From a virus, in IMG/VR virus record IMGVR_UViG_3300045003_000061, positions 1-41,526 of that record: DNA of 41,526 nucleotides; one strand, given 5' to 3'. The notes under the pieces are model-generated. The model saw nothing but the letters and a program-made list of their open reading frames with translations. It ran no database searches and was not told where the DNA came from. Shown one piece after another: positions 7,323 to 13,455 of this stretch. The stretch's first letter is position 1. The number at the start of each line of letters is the position of its first letter. Both the position numbers and the translations under genes were made by a program.

Positions 7323-7801
7323 TGCAGCCCTCCCTCAAGCGACTGGCGATCGGCGACGCAGCGCTCCTTGATCGCATGGCCGATCTGTTCGAGCTGGTCG
7401 AGCGGCGCGCCGGCGATGCCGGCGAGCACCTGGGCGATCCATGTCCGGTGACAGCCGGGGCACGCGTCATAGCTGGCGGCGATCGCCGCCGCCTTGCTGA
7501 CCGGAACGAATTCGACCTTGCCGAATTCGGCGTGATGCCGGGGGTGATAGCGCGGCGGCTCCCTGGTCGGCGGTCCCGCCTCCCAAAAGCGGCCCTCGCC
7601 CGCCTCGCTCGCGCGCCCCTCGTCCGCCGTGTTACACGGCGCAACCGGCACGCGGCGCGCGTTGAGCCATGCGGCGAGATCGTCGGGCGATCCGGGCACG
7701 TCGACGCGCTCGGCCTTCTTGTCCTGCTTGCCGGGCACTTGCCACGGATCGGACAATTCCGGGTCGCTCGCCCGCCCTAGCGAATAGTAAAGTTTCGGCA
7801 T
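7319..7801 (-). CDS. Hypothetical protein, 160 aa
   Basis: Starts at the ATG at 7801 directly behind AGGAGCACCGATC, the shared start-associated sequence. Begins MPKLYYSLGRASDPEL; the C-terminal half has a single CPGC pair (YDACPGCHRTWIAQVL) and a helical end. A palindrome (7629-7637) inside the gene encodes Cys-Asn-Thr in PVAPCNTA, a string also found in the protein at 8863-9267. It ends in an ATGA overlap with the zinc-ribbon gene. Family not recognised. Confidence 0.65.
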   Translation of the reverse strand: MPKLYYSLGRASDPELSDPWQVPGKQDKKAERVDVPGSPDDLAAWLNARRVPVAPCNTADEGRASEAGEGRFWEAGPPTREPPRYHPRHHAEFGKVEFVPVSKAAAIAASYDACPGCHRTWIAQVLAGIAGAPLDQLEQIGHAIKERCVADRQSLEGGLQ

Positions 7802-7833
7802 GATCGGTGCTCCTTCTTCAACGATGCGATTGG

Positions 7834-7892
7834 CCGCATCTTGGAGGGGCGCGCGTCCGTGTAACACGGCCGTCCGCCCCTCGGGGTTGCGG
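7834..7892 (-). promoter_or_regulatory. Structured intergenic element with palindrome in the loop (copy 1)
   Basis: Nested pairing: outer CCGCA (7834-7838) with TGCGG (7888-7892); symmetric internal loop TCTTG/GGGGT; middle helix GAGGGGCG (7844-7851) with CGCCCCTC (7875-7882); apical part holding CCGTGTAACACGG. Plan and internal loop match copy 3 at 9958-10007 while the paired bases differ in a compensating way. It lies in the gap after the gene ending at 7906, where TTGCGGTCARTCC is tandemly duplicated (7887-7912). RNA leader element, attenuator or DNA cruciform are all possible. Confidence 0.65.
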
Positions 7893-7905
7893 TCAGTCCT
7901 TGCGG

Positions 7906-8301
7906 TCAATCCTCCAGGCCGAGCCGCTGGCGCAGCTCGACATATTCATCCATGCTCATTCGGCCCGCCGCGCGGTCCTCGGCGATCCAACCGGCGATCA
8001 GCTTGCGGAGCCGCTTGCGGGCGATGATCCCGGCGGCCGCGCGCCGATAACGCCGGTCCCCTCCCCTCACCAGTCGCTCGGCGATCACCAGCGGCATAGC
8101 CTTGCGGCCGCGCACCGTCTGCCGGTTGTGGAAGGCGACCCGGTGCGCGTCGCTGCAGAACATCTTGCGCTCGTCCCGGCTCGTGTCGACCGGGCCAAGG
8201 CACTCGACGCAGCGCCGCCCGAGCCCCGCCTGTTCGAGCGAGGCGGGGCGCTCGCCCGCCCCGCCGGCGTGTAACACGGCCTCGTCTTCGTCGTCGGTCA
8301 T
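7906..8301 (-). CDS. Zinc-finger-like hypothetical protein, 131 aa
   Basis: The ATG at 8301 is chosen for its AGGAG Shine-Dalgarno about eight bases upstream and its ATGA overlap with the preceding gene. Residues 31-60 contain CVEC, then FCSDAHRVAFHNR, a Cys2-Cys/His pattern (Cys31, Cys34, Cys49, His53) like small TRASH-type zinc fingers of phage and host proteins. The rest is basic and helical (RGGDRRYRRAAAGIIARKRLR), fitting nucleic-acid binding. A palindrome (8269-8277) sits near the 5' end. Confidence 0.6.
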   Translation of the reverse strand: MTDDEDEAVLHAGGAGERPASLEQAGLGRRCVECLGPVDTSRDERKMFCSDAHRVAFHNRQTVRGRKAMPLVIAERLVRGGDRRYRRAAAGIIARKRLRKLIAGWIAEDRAAGRMSMDEYVELRQRLGLED

Positions 8302-8558
8302 AGGCATAGCTCCTGCTGATCGGGCCGATCCAGCTCGGCGAAGATATCGCGCATTGCGTCGAGCCGGCGATAGTCGGTGCGGGCGAGCACGGACGCGGGC
8401 TTGCCCGTCATGGCGACGACGAACGCTCGCCACGTGCGATCTCGCTTGCGTTCGTCACCCTTGGCGGCCGCGAGCTGCTTGCGAGCAAAGCGGAGTTCGC
8501 CCGCATAGTAGGGGCTGGCTTCCAGCTCGGCCATGACGTCAGCGATGGTGCCGGTCAT
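8298..8558 (-). CDS. Hypothetical protein, 86 aa
   Basis: Joined to both neighbours by ATGA overlaps (8555-8558 and 8298-8301). Soluble, helical, basic in the middle (LRFARKQLAAAKGDERKRDR) and acidic at the end (IFAELDRPDQQELCL). Family not recognised; overlap structure and coding bias support it as a gene. Confidence 0.6.
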   Translation of the reverse strand: MTGTIADVMAELEASPYYAGELRFARKQLAAAKGDERKRDRTWRAFVVAMTGKPASVLARTDYRRLDAMRDIFAELDRPDQQELCL

Positions 8559-8866
8559 AGCGTGAGCTGCGCGGCGCGGTTCGCCGCCTCCTGTGTCGCG
8601 CGCGCGGCCTCGCGCCGCGCCTGCATGAGATGGAAGCTCGCCGCCTGGAACGCGTGGCGCGCGGCATCATAGCGGCGATCGGCCGCCGCATAGGCGTCCG
8701 CCAGCTCGGCCGATCGGTGCGCCTTATATGCCTCGCACGCGGCGCGCACCGCCTCGGCCGCCCGCTCGGCCTCGATCTCGGCTTGCCGGTACGCATCCTC
8801 AAGCGTCGGGATCGGCGCGAGCCAATCGAACGCATCCGGCAAGTCCATCGGCAGGAGGGCGGTCAT
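8555..8866 (-). CDS. Coiled-coil protein, 103 aa
   Basis: After a short hydrophobic N-terminus (MTALLPMDLPDAFDWLAPIP) the protein is one long Ala/Glu/Arg-rich helix (YRQAEIEAERAAEAVRAACE onward). It overlaps its neighbours by ATGA on both sides. Probably structural or partner-binding; no family recognised. Confidence 0.6.
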   Translation of the reverse strand: MTALLPMDLPDAFDWLAPIPTLEDAYRQAEIEAERAAEAVRAACEAYKAHRSAELADAYAAADRRYDAARHAFQAASFHLMQARREAARATQEAANRAAQLTL

Positions 8867-9267
8867 CGCGCGGCCCCCATGTCGGCGCGAACGCGGCGGC
8901 TCGCCTGAATACGGCGCGCGCCCTTGCAGCTCGATATCGCCAAGCGGATCCGCGCAAGGGTGCGTTTGTTGCCGGCGGCCTTGATCAGCTCGCGCGCCTC
9001 GCGAAGCAGCTCTAGGGCGCGGTCGACGCGCTCGGCATCGGTCATGGCCGTGTTACACGGCGCGACAGGGTCGACGGAAAAGCCGTCCAGCTCGCAGTCA
9101 AAGCCCTCCTCGTCATCCTCGGCGCGGTAGCGGTTGAGCGTCAGGGTCAAGCCCCATGCTTCGGCGAGCTGCGCGCGCGCCTTGCTCTCGGCTTCCTCCT
9201 GATCGGCGGCCTCTACGTCGTCGTGATAAATGTTGCCGTCCAGCGCGGCGATTACTTCATAACGCAT
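8863..9267 (-). CDS. Two-part hypothetical protein, 134 aa, joined at a palindrome
   Basis: Starts at 9267 after AGGAGCACCGATC. Residues 1-70 form an acidic small domain (MRYEVIAALDGNIYHDDVEA, ending DGFSVDPVAP). The palindrome at 9050-9058 then encodes CNTA, immediately followed by an internal Met and a separate-looking basic helical part (MTDAERVDRALELLREAREL onward). It reads through as one frame, but may be two ancestral genes fused where the palindrome removed or replaced the junction; the internal ATG at about 9045 could start a second product. Confidence 0.55.
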   Translation of the reverse strand: MRYEVIAALDGNIYHDDVEAADQEEAESKARAQLAEAWGLTLTLNRYRAEDDEEGFDCELDGFSVDPVAPCNTAMTDAERVDRALELLREARELIKAAGNKRTLARIRLAISSCKGARRIQASRRVRADMGAAR

Positions 9268-9290
9268 GATCGGTGCTCCTTCTGTTTCCG

Positions 9291-9350
9291 CTGTCGCGGT
9301 TAGGCGAGTCGCCGCGCCATGTTACACGGCGGCTCGCCAGATCGGGACAG
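9291..9350 (-). promoter_or_regulatory. Structured intergenic element with palindrome in the loop (copy 2)
   Basis: Outer CTGTC (9291-9295) pairs with GACAG (9346-9350), directly against the upstream stop codon (9351-9353). A symmetric 7+7 internal loop follows, then GGCGAG-T-CGCCG (9303-9314) with CGGCG-G-CTCGCC (9327-9338). The apical loop carries ATGTTACAC (9319-9327). Same architecture as the elements at 7834-7892 and 9958-10007 with different arm sequences. It precedes the start-associated sequence of the gene at 9267. Confidence 0.65.
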
Positions 9351-9926
9351 CTAGACGGCGGGGGAGGGGAGGGGATCGCCGCGCGTCTCGGTGAGCTGCA
9401 GATCGTCGCGTGCGAGCCAAGCCTCCAGCTCGTCCGCTTCGCGGCGCACGGCGTCGAAGTACGCGCCTTCGCCGCCTTCCTGATCGCGCCGAAGCATGGC
9501 AAGCCGCTCAACCGGAGCCGTCGGCCGCGCGTCGCGCGCTCCCTCCCAAAAGCCGCTCGTGTCGTGATCGCACTCGCCGACGTGGCGGAACGCCTCGACC
9601 GTGCCTTCGCCGTCTTGCGGAATGTCGAACAACTCGGCCTCGTCCGCGCCCTCGGTGTCATAGTCGATGGTAACGAGCTGCACGCCGGCAACACTGGCGG
9701 TTACGGCGGAAACGCAGCCGCCTTCCAGCGCGACTAGGACGCGGATCGGCGGCGACGTCTCGCCGGGAACAGCGGGCGGCAAGTACCCGCGCCCGGTCGC
9801 GGCCATTGAACGCGCCCAGGCTTCCAGCTCCTGCTTGCGGCGCGTGGCTTCGCTGCCGTCGGGGTCGAGTATGTCGAGCGCGTCGGCGATCAGCTCATAA
9901 TCAAAGCTCGATAGATATTCAGTCAT
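9351..9926 (-). CDS. Hypothetical protein, 191 aa
   Basis: Starts at 9926 behind AAAGGCACCGATC, a variant of the shared start-associated sequence. Acidic N-terminus (MTEYLSSFDYELIADALDIL), Pro-rich linker, a central beta-like segment (IRVLVALEGGCVSAVTASVA) and a charged helical C-terminus. The N-terminal phrase is typical of small phage/plasmid accessory proteins, but the family is not recognised. It ends exactly where the structured element 9291-9350 begins. Confidence 0.65.
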   Translation of the reverse strand: MTEYLSSFDYELIADALDILDPDGSEATRRKQELEAWARSMAATGRGYLPPAVPGETSPPIRVLVALEGGCVSAVTASVAGVQLVTIDYDTEGADEAELFDIPQDGEGTVEAFRHVGECDHDTSGFWEGARDARPTAPVERLAMLRRDQEGGEGAYFDAVRREADELEAWLARDDLQLTETRGDPLPSPAV

Positions 9927-9957
9927 GATCGGTGCCTTTCTTCGCTTATGATGCTGG

Positions 9958-10007
9958 CTGCATCTTGGAGCGGCGGCCGTGTTACATGCCGCCGCTCGGG
10001 GTTGCAG
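9958..10007 (-). promoter_or_regulatory. Structured intergenic element with palindrome in the loop (copy 3)
   Basis: Outer CTGCA (9958-9962) pairs with TGCAG (10003-10007), directly against the upstream TGA (10008-10010). Internal loop TCTTG/GGGGT is identical to copy 1. A perfect 10-bp middle helix GAGCGGCGGC (9968-9977) with GCCGCCGCTC (9988-9997) holds a 10-base loop CGTGTTACAT that contains the palindrome core (9979-9987). Confidence 0.7.
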
Positions 10008-10358
10008 TCAGGCGTTGATGTGCCCGATCTCGCGCGCTTCGTCGGCGTACTCGATCAGGCTCTTGGTCGCGCGAAAATGAATGTCGCGCTCGATCCGCAA
10101 GCCGTAGGGGAGGCGAAGCGCCTCGATCTCGGCAAGCGAAACGCGGCCGATCTCGGGGAACCCGTGCCCGAGATCGCAAAGACCGAACAGGATATCGGGC
10201 TCCTCCGGGTCGCGCTCGCTGATCAGCCACGTGGCCGCGCCGCATGGGTTGAACAGCTTGAGAACCGGGCGCGTCGCGTCCGTGTTCCCGCCGGCGGCCG
10301 CAAGCGCGCCGTTGGCGCGTAGCTTCCGGTCGATCTCGGCCGTAATGAGTTTCTGCAT
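10008..10358 (-). CDS. DUF2958 family protein, 116 aa
   Basis: The full-length pattern matches DUF2958: LITAEIDRKL at the start, then PVLKLFNPCGAATWLISERD, LFGLCDLGHGFPEIGRVSL, EIEALRLPYGLRIERDIHF and a C-terminal YADEAREIG. The family is common on plasmids, integrative elements and phages; its biochemical role is not established to my knowledge. The start at 10358 follows AGGAGCACCGATC with two extra bases. Its presence fits an exchangeable accessory module shared with plasmids. Confidence 0.85.
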   Translation of the reverse strand: MQKLITAEIDRKLRANGALAAAGGNTDATRPVLKLFNPCGAATWLISERDPEEPDILFGLCDLGHGFPEIGRVSLAEIEALRLPYGLRIERDIHFRATKSLIEYADEAREIGHINA

Positions 10359-10374
10359 TTGATCGGTGCTCCTC

Positions 10375-10533
10375 TTACGCGTGCGCTTTGACGTTCAGCC
10401 GGTCGAGCTTCGCCGCCAAGTCCATCAACTCTTTCTTGGCGTTCGCTTTGCCTTCCGGCGTGCCCTGCTCGATGCAGAGGATTAGGACGGGCATTAGCGC
10501 TCGCCACGTCGTCTCGATTTTGATCGTGTCCAT
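10375..10533 (-). CDS. Small conserved-type phage protein, 52 aa
   Basis: ATG at 10533, preceded by AGGAGCACCGATCAC; stop at 10375-10377. The protein (MDTIKIETTWRALMPVLILC, then EQGTPEGKANAKKELMDLAA, then a short basic tail) follows a pattern I have seen in many phage and plasmid small proteins: an IKIETTWRALMPVLI opening followed by a TPEGKxxAxxEL helix. Role unknown. Confidence 0.7.
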   Translation of the reverse strand: MDTIKIETTWRALMPVLILCIEQGTPEGKANAKKELMDLAAKLDRLNVKAHA

Positions 10534-10553
10534 GTGATCGGTGCTCCTATGGT

Positions 10554-10958
10554 TTAGAAAAGGGCCGGCTCGTTGGCCGCGACGAACAAGGGCAGATGCC
10601 CGGCGTCCTCAACCGGCTTTCCGCACGACTGCAGCGGCGCGGCGGCGCGAAGGCCGGTTTCGTAAAGCTCGCGATCGGTCGCAATGGCCGGGAAGCTGAC
10701 CGGCGCGCCGGGCGCTTCCCAATCGATCATGGCCGCAATCGCGCGGCCGTTCGCCGTGCGAAGCGTGACGCGGCTTCCGCGCCCGTTCGTCACACGATCA
10801 ATCGCATTGCAGGATCGGCCGTAGCTATGCCACGCGTGGCCGGCGTGCCATGCCTCGGCCGCATTGCTGGTCGCGTAATAGGGACAGCTCGAACGATCCG
10901 CCCCGGCGTTCGCCGCCGCGCCGCCTTCGAGGAATTCCAAAGTTAGATCGGTCGCCAT
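10554..10958 (-). CDS. Hypothetical protein, 134 aa, palindrome between RBS and start
   Basis: AGGAGG is followed by CATGTTAC and then ATG at 10958, so the palindrome (10957-10965) occupies the spacer and overlaps the start codon; here it takes the place of the usual start-associated sequence. The protein has a His/Trp-rich stretch (EAWHAGHAWHSYGRSCNAID) and several Cys residues, possibly metal-binding. No family recognised. Anything bound at the palindrome would directly block this start. Confidence 0.65.
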   Translation of the reverse strand: MATDLTLEFLEGGAAANAGADRSSCPYYATSNAAEAWHAGHAWHSYGRSCNAIDRVTNGRGSRVTLRTANGRAIAAMIDWEAPGAPVSFPAIATDRELYETGLRAAAPLQSCGKPVEDAGHLPLFVAANEPALF

Positions 10959-10970
10959 GTAACATGCCTC

Positions 10971-11180
10971 CTATGCTGCAAGGGGAAGGGCGAGCGGCGG
11001 CGCGTGGCGCTGCAGCTCCAAGGCGGCGCAATGCGCGTCGACGGCGGCCGCGATCTCCGCGCCGCGTGCGAACCAAAGGCCGCGACTGACGAAAGCGTAG
11101 GACTGGCCGGGAAGCGCGCCCGGTTCGCCGAATTGCTGCTGACGGAATAGCCACCCGTCGCGATCTGGTTGCCAGTTCAT
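10971..11180 (-). CDS. Hypothetical protein, 69 aa
   Basis: Starts at 11180, overlapping the upstream TGA (ATGA at 11177-11180). Trp- and Gln-rich N-terminus (MNWQPDRDGWLFRQQQFGEP), then a helical Ala/Leu-rich end. Family not recognised. Confidence 0.6.
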   Translation of the reverse strand: MNWQPDRDGWLFRQQQFGEPGALPGQSYAFVSRGLWFARGAEIAAAVDAHCAALELQRHAPPLALPLAA

Positions 11181-11446
11181 CGCGTCGCTTCGATCAGCGC
11201 GCGAGTGGCGATGCTGTGATAGATGCGAAGTCCGGCGCGCTCCATCGCTCGCGTCGCCGCCGCGATGTGCGACAGGGCAGGGCCGTTCGGTTTGCAGTCG
11301 CCGACGATGGTCGCGAAGTGGCCGGCCCATTGAACCGCCCAGGCGATTGCTTCGGCCTCCTCGCGGCTGATCTCCCAAAGCGGCCGTTGCGGCGGCAACA
11401 GCTCGCCGGCGGGCCGCGCCGCAGCCTTGAAATCATCGTTAGTCAT
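11177..11446 (-). CDS. Hypothetical protein, 89 aa, first gene of the long leftward operon
   Basis: ATG at 11446 is preceded by GGCACCGATCAC, and a second start-associated copy lies 24 bases further upstream (11472-11480). An upstream in-frame TTG at 11560 would run through the promoter and palindrome and is rejected. The protein (MTNDDFKAAARPAGELLPPQ, EISREEAEAIAWAVQWAGHF, helical end) is soluble with no recognised family. As first gene it should be the most strongly expressed of the operon. Confidence 0.65.
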   Translation of the reverse strand: MTNDDFKAAARPAGELLPPQRPLWEISREEAEAIAWAVQWAGHFATIVGDCKPNGPALSHIAAATRAMERAGLRIYHSIATRALIEATR

Positions 11447-11499
11447 GTGATCGGTGCCTCTTGTCTGTTGATCGGTGCTCTTGAGCCTTGCGGCTCGCG

Positions 11500-11532
11500 C
11501 CGTCTCATATAGAAAGATGCGAGACGGTGCAA
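11500..11532 (-). promoter_or_regulatory. Leftward promoter of the accessory operon
   Basis: On the minus strand TTGCAC (11527-11532) is followed after 17 bp by TATGAG (11504-11509), with TATATG as an alternative -10 at 11506-11511 (15 bp). It is the only good sigma70-like site upstream of the first leftward gene. CCGTCTC (11500-11506) and GAGACGG (11521-11527) form an inverted repeat across it. Two copies of the palindrome lie just upstream, 25 bp centre to centre, where a repressor or activator would act. Confidence 0.55.
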
Positions 11533-11819
11533 CAGCCGTGTTACACGGCGTTCGGCGCAAGCGTGTTACATGCCGCGCAGCCGAGCGCAGCGAGGCGGTG
11601 CGCGCGGCTCATTTCTCAAGCGAGCCCCGGCGCAAGCCGGGGTCGCACGCGCGGCCGCGACTAGCGGCCGCTCCGGTCGATCTCGCCCGAGCCCGAGCCC
11701 GTCGACGGCGGCCGTCCTGGCGCGGCGCTCCGCGCCTCAATTCCCGAGCCCGAGCCCGTGCCCTTGCTTTCGGATACGAAACGGGCCAGATTGGCGGCTC
11801 AACACGGGCGCGGGGGCTT

Positions 11820-12089
11820 GTTCCCATGTTCCCAGCCTTGTTCCCAGCCTTGGGAACAGGCTTTCCCTTCAAAATCAGGCGTTTAGGAGCGTGTTCCCAA
11901 CGTTCCCAAGATTTTGCCTCGCGCATGATGTGCGCGCGTGCGCGCGTAGGTTCGCGTGCGCGCGCGCGTATAGAGAGAGTGTATTTCCTTGGGAACATGG
12001 GAACAAGGTTCATAAGTATATGAAATGGCGCGGAAAGTGCGTTCCCAAAGGGCTGAAATCGTGGGTACAGAATTGGGAACGTTGGGAAC
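11820..12089. repeat. Array of eleven GTTCCCA/TGGGAAC heptamers
   Basis: GTTCCCA at 11820, 11828, 11840, 11893, 11902 and 12041; TGGGAAC at 11851, 11990, 11998, 12074 and 12083 (start positions). Several form pairs offset by 8 or 9 bp (11820/11828, 11893/11902, 11990/11998, 12074/12083), and 11840/11851 is an inverted pair. Pair spacing and the nearby AT-rich palindrome resemble iterons with an unwinding region; binding sites for a late-gene activator or the terminase are alternatives. Confidence 0.8.
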
Positions 12090-12124
12090 AGGCAAAGCGA
12101 GCGCGTTCAATGGCTTAGATGAAT

Positions 12125-12154
12125 TTGGCGCGCGTCGGCGGGTCGTGATACGCT
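12125..12154 (+). promoter_or_regulatory. Possible late promoter
   Basis: TTGGCG (12125-12130), 18 bp, TACGCT (12149-12154), followed by an AGTAGGGGGG Shine-Dalgarno before the ATG at 12177. The match is weak and it is offered because a rightward start is needed between the heptamer array and the terminase genes. Confidence 0.3.
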
Positions 12155-12176
12155 CGGAATAAAGTAGGGGGGTTTA

Positions 12177-12755
12177 ATGGCCGATCATCCATCGCCGATC
12201 GCCGCCGATCTGTCGGAAGCGCGCGATCTGTGCGCGCTGCCCGATCCGGTGCAGCTCGATCTGATCCGCGATGAAGTGCCTGGGCGCGATCCGGGGACCG
12301 CGCGCGCCGTCGCCGAACGGCGCGGTCGTGGACGGCCGCCGGGATCGCTCAACAAGCGCAACGCCAAGTTCCGTGATCAGCTCCTCGCGATGTGCGGCGG
12401 CCAGCATCCGGCGCTCGTTCTGGCGCGCGCGACGGTGACGCCGGTCGAGCAGCTCGCGGCCGTGCTCGACTGTCCACGAAGCGAGGCGTTCGGCTTCCAG
12501 CTCCGCGCGGCGGCCGAGCTGATGCCGTACATGGAGGGCAAGCAGCCGACGCAAGTCGAGATCAGCCGCCGGAGCGACGTTGTGCTGATCATGCCCGCCG
12601 GAGCGATCGACGGCGATCAGCTCGACAGGATCGCGGCGGAAGCGGGCGAGGGCATGGCGGACGGGATCGACTGGCAAAGCGCCGAGATCATCGACGTGCT
12701 GCCGTCTCTTTCGGGTACACCCGAACAAGACGTCTCGCCAGCAGCCGACGCATAG
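12177..12755 (+). CDS. Probable terminase small subunit, 192 aa
   Basis: First late gene, preceded by AGTAGGGGGG. The segment RGRGRPPGSLNKRNAKFRDQ (about residues 49-68) is the basic opening seen in many phage small terminases and DUF5681-like proteins, followed by a helical region (HPALVLARATVTPVEQLAAV) and a segment ending in RRSDVVLIM. It should recognise phage DNA and load the large terminase encoded about 1.1 kb downstream. The small terminase is divergent in most phages, so the call rests on this motif and position. Confidence 0.6.
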   Translation: MADHPSPIAADLSEARDLCALPDPVQLDLIRDEVPGRDPGTARAVAERRGRGRPPGSLNKRNAKFRDQLLAMCGGQHPALVLARATVTPVEQLAAVLDCPRSEAFGFQLRAAAELMPYMEGKQPTQVEISRRSDVVLIMPAGAIDGDQLDRIAAEAGEGMADGIDWQSAEIIDVLPSLSGTPEQDVSPAADA

Positions 12756-13080
12756 AGCGGCTGCCGGTTCGCAATCGGCGGCTCGCGGCCACATCTTAGA
12801 CCTTAACGAGACGATCCGGCGCGGCGCATCGCCGGCTCGACCGGGGCACCCCCCCCAAACGCCGCGCGCGCTGACCCCTGCCCCCTGTCGCTCGATACGC
12901 GACGATTTTCGGGAGTAATCCGCGGTCCCGTAAAGCTGTCTGCGTTCGGCCGACGGCGGAAGGTTCGGAGGCGGAAACGGGGCACGGGGCAGGGGATTGA
13001 CAAACCCCGTCAGCGCGCGGGAAACAAGCGCTTCACCCGAGCCGACGGGCACGGGTAGCTCATGGGGGGGATCCGTCAAG
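12756..13080. other. Gap with no recognised gene
   Basis: 325 bases with no good reading frame. A perfect -35-like TTGACA lies at 12997-13002 without a convincing -10, and ACGGGG/CCCCGT could pair around it. A run of eight C residues occurs at about 12850. A transcription start or an RNA processing site is possible; nothing stronger can be said. Confidence 0.5.
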
Positions 13081-13455
13081 GTGGATCGCGACGATGCGCG
13101 CTTTGTTGCAGACGCGCTGGATAGCCGAATCTCTGGCGATCGGGAGGCTCTCGATCGACTAGCGTCATCGTCGTTCGTTCGTCTAGGCGCGTCGGCGGCC
13201 AGGCTTCGCGCCTTGGCCGCCGATTGGCCGCCGGCGCTGCTGGCCGTTGCCGAGCTCGAGACGATCGCCATGTACGGAGGACGAGCGGCCGACGAACCCG
13301 CGCCTCCAAATCTGCAGATTTTTGTGGATAAGTTGCGCGAGCTCGCGGCCGAACGGCCGCAACCGCGCAACCGACACGAGCGGCGGCGCGAATCGAAGAT
13401 CCTTCTTCCGAGGAGAGCGCGCGTCGCCGGCAGAGTGCCGGCGAGGCTGCATTGA
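13081..13455 (+). CDS. Hypothetical protein, 124 aa
   Basis: GTG at 13081 is preferred, with a GGGGGGG tract upstream; an in-frame TTG at 12997 would add an unlikely low-complexity leader. Starts VDRDDARFVADALDSRI, helical, with a very basic C-terminus (RPQPRNRHERRRESKILLPR), suggesting DNA or RNA contact. A perfect reverse DnaA box (TGTGGATAA, 13323-13331) lies inside the gene. Sits between the terminase subunits. Family not recognised. Confidence 0.5.
   Translation: MDRDDARFVADALDSRISGDREALDRLASSSFVRLGASAARLRALAADWPPALLAVAELETIAMYGGRAADEPAPPNLQIFVDKLRELAAERPQPRNRHERRRESKILLPRRARVAGRVPARLH

Larger units (their letters stand above)
798..11571. repeat. Dispersed palindrome GCCGTGTWACACGGC, 14 sites in the left third
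   Basis: Core RTGTWACAY at 798-806, 1227-1235, 2544-2552, 2661-2669, 6538-6546, 7629-7637, 7859-7867, 8269-8277, 9050-9058, 9319-9327, 9979-9987, 10957-10965, 11538-11546 and 11563-11571. The full 15-bp form is perfect at 2544, 7629, 9050 and 11538. Many copies lie on gene junctions, start codons or in hairpin loops. A protein-binding site (operator, stoperator or partition site) is the simplest reading. Confidence 0.85.
11447..12176. other. 730-base control region between the leftward accessory and rightward late genes
   Basis: No credible gene. From left: a doubled start-associated sequence, a leftward promoter, two palindrome copies (11538-11546, 11563-11571), a GNRA-like hairpin CCCCGGC-GCAA-GCCGGGG (11625-11642), two NotI-type octamers (11651-11658, 11664-11671), a 17-bp direct repeat CCCGAGCCCGAGCCCGT (11686-11702, 11743-11759), the GTTCCCA array (11820-12089), alternating GC/GT tracts (about 11931-11970), an AT-rich inverted repeat TTCATA-agta-TATGAA (12009-12024) and a weak rightward promoter before 12177. 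Confidence 0.75.

Noticed and set aside
7834-10007. CRISPR-like repeats
   Set aside because: The hairpin elements are not evenly spaced and have no unique spacers of constant length.
11447-11560. Upstream extension of the 89-aa gene from a TTG
   Set aside because: It would read through promoter, palindrome and tandem start sequences; the ATG at 11446 has its own leader.
11475-12118. Plus-strand frames across the control region
   Set aside because: Their Pro/Phe/Trp repeats are simply the GTTCCCA heptamers read as codons; no ribosome site.
12760-12800. tRNA-like TTCGCAATC loop
   Set aside because: No matching acceptor stem or anticodon arm could be drawn.
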